A DNA stretch of 64,000 bases, from NCBI RefSeq assembly GCF_001550155.1, contig NZ_LRUF01000026.1:567173-631172 (forward strand). Reading direction: 5' to 3'. The notes beneath the pieces were generated by a model. It was not told the origin of the DNA, searched no databases, and was given only the letters and a program-made list of their open reading frames with translations. This document shows, in pieces, positions 60,510 to 64,000 of the stretch (the first letter of the stretch is position 1; every line of letters starts with the position of its first letter). The stretch comes from Pseudoalteromonas arabiensis (GTDB lineage: Bacteria; Pseudomonadota; Gammaproteobacteria; Enterobacterales; Alteromonadaceae). Made by a program: the position numbers and the translations under genes.

Positions 60510-61793
60510 TTAAGCAGGCAGCAAAACATGCACGCTCAAACCACCTTGCTCACGGTTGTGTAAGCTAATTTGCCCGTGGTGTGCCTCTACTATTTCCCTG
60601 CAAAGTGCTAAACCTAGACCACTGCCTGTCGCTTTGGTTGAGTAAAAGGGAATAAGCGCATTGGCCATTACGGCTTCACTCATGCCTTTGCCTTTATCAC
60701 TCACTGTGATGTGGGTGCCGCTAGCTTCTTGTTGCACCGTTAAACTGACCTCTTCTGGGTTTGAGCCTGACTCATGGGCATTTTTTAACAGATTTATCAG
60801 CAGTTGTTCCAGGTGTGTATGATCGGCCTGAGTTGATACATCCTCATTAAGAGTCACATTGACCTGCCACTGATTTTTTAATTGCTCAATTAAGTTAGTC
60901 CAATTTATTGTGATTAATTGCGGGGTGGGCAGTTTGGCAAATTTACCATAACCTTGTACAAATTCATTTAAGTGCTTGATACGATCTTCTATTGTTGTAA
61001 ACACTCGTTTTAAACGTGGCTCATCAACTTCTTTTGTGAGTAGTTGGGCACTATGTAGCATGGATGACATAGGACCAAGCGAGTTATTAAGTTCATGGCT
61101 AATAATGCGGATGACCTTTTTCCACACTTCGACTTCTTGACGACTGAGCTCTCTCGTTAATTGCTTAAAGACAAGTAATTGGTGAAATTGGTTGTTTAGT
61201 AATAATCGGCCGGTAGCCATATGCCAAGTTTGTGATTCTTGATCTACTCTATCTAAAGTGAATAATCCATCAATGCCTTTGTTGACGGCGCGTGTAAGCT
61301 GCTCAGAACAGTGCGTAAGCAAGCTTTTGAGTGTTAATCCTTCAAGTGCTGATTTTTTTTCAAATAGGCTGCGTGCGCTGTGGTTGCTGTATACAATAAA
61401 GTCTTGGTCGTTTACCAGCAGTACCGCTTGCGGCGAGCTTTGTAATACTTTATCGAGCATTAATTCGCGTTGGTAAATCCATTGTTTTTCTTGGCGAAGT
61501 TGTTTGGCGGTTTGATTATAAAGGTGGCATAAATGACCCAATTCGTCCTTGCCGTTATATGCAAGTAATGAAGCAAGTTCGCCATCTTTAAAATTCAGCA
61601 AGCCAGTTTCAAGGGCGGCCATGCCATTGACTAATGGCGCACTTAACTTATAAGCAAGAAAGCCAGATATAAAAGCACAAAGTAAAGAAGCGAGTACTAT
61701 ATTTGCCCAAGGTATAGCCAAAAAGTAGCTAGTGGCCAGTAGCGGCAGAATTGCTGCCATAATGCATAAAGCAATAATTTTATAGCGAAGCAT
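60510..61793 (-). CDS. NtrY/PAS-type sensor histidine kinase
   Basis: 427 aa. Two N-terminal membrane helices (about 5-27 and 31-50), HAMP-like linker, PAS-like segment (about 110-215), H box with H233 (RIISHELNNSLGPM), and HATPase with LLINLLKNAHESG, DKGKGMS and GSGLGLALCREIVEAHHG. It phosphorylates the NtrC-like regulator encoded just upstream in the operon; the two overlap by one base (TAATG). The periplasmic loop is very short, so it may sense membrane state or the transporter. Confidence 0.92.
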   Translation of the reverse strand: MLRYKIIALCIMAAILPLLATSYFLAIPWANIVLASLLCAFISGFLAYKLSAPLVNGMAALETGLLNFKDGELASLLAYNGKDELGHLCHLYNQTAKQLRQEKQWIYQRELMLDKVLQSSPQAVLLVNDQDFIVYSNHSARSLFEKKSALEGLTLKSLLTHCSEQLTRAVNKGIDGLFTLDRVDQESQTWHMATGRLLLNNQFHQLLVFKQLTRELSRQEVEVWKKVIRIISHELNNSLGPMSSMLHSAQLLTKEVDEPRLKRVFTTIEDRIKHLNEFVQGYGKFAKLPTPQLITINWTNLIEQLKNQWQVNVTLNEDVSTQADHTHLEQLLINLLKNAHESGSNPEEVSLTVQQEASGTHITVSDKGKGMSEAVMANALIPFYSTKATGSGLGLALCREIVEAHHGQISLHNREQGGLSVHVLLPA

Positions 61794-63121
61794 TAATATT
61801 CTATCTTAAATTTATCAAGTCTACGGTATAGAGCTTGTCTGCTAAGACCAAAATGGCGTGCTACCTTAGCAATTACACCTTGGTATTCTCGCATCGCTAG
61901 TTCAATGTCTTGTTTTGTTGGCTCCGTTTTGCTCTTCAGTGTATTTTCTTTTTCAACTTGTAAGCCAAAATCGGCAAGTTCAATGGTGCCCGTGGGTTTC
62001 AATACCGCTGCGCGCTTACAAGCATTTTCAAGTTCACGCACATTACCAGGCCAATTATGGGCGAGGAGGGCTTTTTCAGTGCTAAGTGACAGTGTGCGCT
62101 CAGGTAAAAAGTGTGCAACTAAGGCTAAAATGTCATCTGGGCGATGAGCTAAGCGTGGTAAATTTAACTCAATCACATTTAAGCGGTAGTAGAGGTCTTC
62201 ACGAAATTGACCTGTTTTAATTGCGTGGCTTAAATCTTCATTGGTTGCTGAAATAACTCTAACATTCACTTTACGGGTTTGCGTTGAACCTAAACGTTCA
62301 AATTCGCCGGTTTGTAAAATGCGTAATAGTTTCATTTGCCCTGATAGCGGCAAGTTACCAATTTCGTCTAAAAATAAGGTGCCACCATCGGCCGCTTCAA
62401 AACGACCAATACGTTGTTTAGTAATGCCGGTATACGCGCCCGCTTCTGCACCAAATAGCTCAGCCTCTATAAGTTCGCTTGGTAGGGCTCCTGCATTCAC
62501 AGTGATAAAAGGTTTATCAGCCAATAATGAATTTGCTTGAATTATTTGTGCAATCCGCTCTTTACCACTGCCGTTAGGGCCTGTGATCAAAACCGAAATA
62601 TCCGACTTAGCAACCTGAATGGCAAGGTTGACGATATGCTCCATGGCCGTACTTTTATAAACTAGGCCAACTAAATTGGCATTATGTACAGATGCTTCAC
62701 GTTCTTGCTGGTGGCGGGCAAAGGTTTCGTTTTGTTGTTTTGCCTTACCCAGTTCTATCAGATTATTTACACAGGTAAGCAGCTTTATATCGTCCCATGG
62801 TTTTGGTAAATAATCAGCAGCGCCTGCTTTGACGAGTTCAACGGCCGTGGAAAGCTCTGTCCAAGCGGTGATTAAAATGATCGGTAAATGAGGGTTAATC
62901 TCTCGTAAGGCATAAAAGAGTTCTTTGCCTTCTTCGCCTGAGGTTGTGTCGGCGGTAAAGTTCATGTCTTGAATAACAAGTGCAATACGCTGGTACTGTA
63001 CAGCCTGAGTTGCCTCAAAAGGGTTGCTTGCTGTAACAACCTCAAAGTTATGAATTTCGAGTAATAATGACAACGCATCTAAGATAGCAGGGTTGTCATC
63101 AACGATAAGTATTTTTTCCAT
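61793..63121 (-). CDS. NtrC-family response regulator with GAFTGA variant
   Basis: 442 aa. Receiver domain with D52 (VIQDMNF), AAA+ domain about 150-380 with Walker A GPNGSGKERIA and Walker B GGTLFLDEIG, and a C-terminal Fis HTH (YQGVIAKVARHFGLSRQALYRRLDKF). The sigma-54-contacting loop reads GAYTGI (228-233) instead of GAFTGA, which may weaken or alter sigma-54 use. Partner of the downstream kinase; upstream is an ABC permease. Confidence 0.93.
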   Translation of the reverse strand: MEKILIVDDNPAILDALSLLLEIHNFEVVTASNPFEATQAVQYQRIALVIQDMNFTADTTSGEEGKELFYALREINPHLPIILITAWTELSTAVELVKAGAADYLPKPWDDIKLLTCVNNLIELGKAKQQNETFARHQQEREASVHNANLVGLVYKSTAMEHIVNLAIQVAKSDISVLITGPNGSGKERIAQIIQANSLLADKPFITVNAGALPSELIEAELFGAEAGAYTGITKQRIGRFEAADGGTLFLDEIGNLPLSGQMKLLRILQTGEFERLGSTQTRKVNVRVISATNEDLSHAIKTGQFREDLYYRLNVIELNLPRLAHRPDDILALVAHFLPERTLSLSTEKALLAHNWPGNVRELENACKRAAVLKPTGTIELADFGLQVEKENTLKSKTEPTKQDIELAMREYQGVIAKVARHFGLSRQALYRRLDKFKIEY

Positions 63122-63161
63122 ATTGTTGTTTTAGTTATTTTCCTAATCAGGTGCAAGGTAA

Positions 63162-63189
63162 ATGCTACACTGTTAATCCAGTGTAGCAT
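63162..63189. promoter_or_regulatory. 11-bp perfect inverted repeat before the NtrC-like gene
   Basis: ATGCTACACTG / CAGTGTAGCAT with 6-base centre TTAATC, in the 80-base gap between the ABC permease and the regulator. There is no T tract, so operator or RNA processing site is more likely than terminator. Confidence 0.6.
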
Positions 63190-63201
63190 AGGTTGGGAGA
63201 A

Positions 63202-64000
63202 CTAAATTGTTCGAGTTGCAATGCTCGGTGAGATGTTCGCCGCACGTTTTGCTGGAGCTAGTACAGCCAATAAGCTCATAACAAACACACACAAAGCCGT
63301 ACCAAGTACATAACTAATCTCTAGTTGTGCAATAGAGAAGTGCTGCATAAGTAGCTGCCCTAAATAAACAGCAGCAATGATGCCAATGACTAAACCAACA
63401 CTACAAATCATGGCGTTTTCAACTAAGAAGTAGCTGATGATGGCAGATTTTCTTGCACCTAATGCACGGCGAGTACCGATCTGTTTTGTACGTTTACTAA
63501 TATTGAATAGAGTCAGGCCAAAAATACCCAGGGCAGTCACCAAGACTAAGATAGTAATAAGTACAATCAGCATACGCATCATTAATGTATCTTCTGCCAT
63601 ATATTGTTCTTTGTCTTCATCAAGGCCACGAATGCGAGAAATAACACGTTTGTTGTAGTTTTTTAACATGGCCTCTTCAACACGGTTCATTACAGATTGA
63701 CGTTGGCCTGGTTCAGTTCTTACTACAAATCGTGCATTACTACCTGCTTTAATAAAAGGGAGCAATGCGACATTATCAGGGCGGCTATCTTTAAGCCATG
63801 GGCCTTTCATTAAATCAATCACGCCGATGATTTTCATTGGGATATCACCAAAATAAATGGTTTGCCCAAGGCCGTTGCCATCAGGGAATAACTCATCAAG
63901 CAGGGTTTTTGTCACAACAGTGACCTTTGAGAGCTCATCGTAATTGTCAGTGACAATCACCTCATCCTCTGTGTAGTTGCGCCCAGCAATGAGTTTCACA
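63202..64000 (-). CDS. ABC transporter permease (MacB/FtsX type), C-terminal part
   Basis: The last 265 or so residues are present; the reading frame continues beyond the window edge, and its first codon here (GTG) is probably internal. It contains part of the periplasmic MacB core domain (KLIAGRNYTEDEVIVTDNYDEL) and the FtsX domain with three membrane helices (about 140-165, 190-215, 230-255) and the segment RTKQIGTRRALGARKSAI. Such permeases are mechanotransmitters for export of peptides, lipids or lipoproteins. Probably co-transcribed with the regulator and kinase. Confidence 0.88.
   Translation of the reverse strand, partial: VKLIAGRNYTEDEVIVTDNYDELSKVTVVTKTLLDELFPDGNGLGQTIYFGDIPMKIIGVIDLMKGPWLKDSRPDNVALLPFIKAGSNARFVVRTEPGQRQSVMNRVEEAMLKNYNKRVISRIRGLDEDKEQYMAEDTLMMRMLIVLITILVLVTALGIFGLTLFNISKRTKQIGTRRALGARKSAIISYFLVENAMICSVGLVIGIIAAVYLGQLLMQHFSIAQLEISYVLGTALCVFVMSLLAVLAPAKRAANISPSIATRTI

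Overview
The window looks like a chromosomal segment of a marine gammaproteobacterium of the Alteromonadales, most likely Pseudoalteromonas or a close relative. Supporting signs are a moderately AT-rich base composition, enterobacteria-like housekeeping gene orders (pabB-nudL-sdaA and apt-dnaX-ybaB-recR-htpG-adk), leucine dehydrogenase, a DUF3450/long-ExbB/ExbB/ExbD/TonB/TPR energy-transduction cluster, a secreted LasA-type endopeptidase and many c-di-GMP enzymes. This is inference from family content; no database comparison was possible. There is no IS element, prophage or CRISPR array that I can support.

Layout. 1-406: four near-identical tRNA-Asp(GUC) genes, the first cut by the window edge. 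635-8073: a Sel1-repeat protein, a purine permease, a membrane-anchored coiled-coil protein, cysB, and the sdaA/nudL/pabB block. 8255-17374: class I fumarase, leucine dehydrogenase, a CAT-like acyltransferase, a propeller-diguanylate cyclase, a LasA-like M23 peptidase and an MtfA-like peptidase. 17474-24151: a large exported PD40-amidohydrolase, a TetR regulator divergent from an HPP membrane protein with twin operators, a small Ala/Lys-rich protein, a Nif3/YbgI protein and MetR. 24439-31911: metE with MetJ boxes, a GAF-GGDEF-EAL protein, pyrC, a cold-shock protein and an orphan LuxR-type response regulator. 32385-37357: a six-gene TonB system behind a structured leader. 37414-39801: a DUF885-like lipoprotein, a DksA/TraR-type zinc-finger protein and dusC.

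39969-42111 holds an HvfABC/bufferin-type RiPP locus. Its exported precursor carries seven tandem 17-residue repeats with 14 EGKCG motifs, followed by a terminator and then the DUF692 enzyme and its DUF2063 partner. 42480-51404 is the conserved apt-dnaX-ybaB-recR-htpG-adk backbone. dnaX carries a textbook -1 frameshift signal, and htpG a sigma-32 promoter. Between recR and htpG sits an AT-rich, overlapping three-gene cassette (GHKL ATPase, STAS-like DUF4325, two-TM membrane protein). It is the best candidate here for an undescribed system.

51465-64000: an exported thiol peroxidase; a REC-CheC protein paired with a PAS-diguanylate cyclase; the prkA (yeaG)/yeaH/spoVR stress operon; sodB divergent from grxD with palindromes between them; and a sensor kinase/NtrC-like regulator/ABC permease operon, the permease being cut by the window end.
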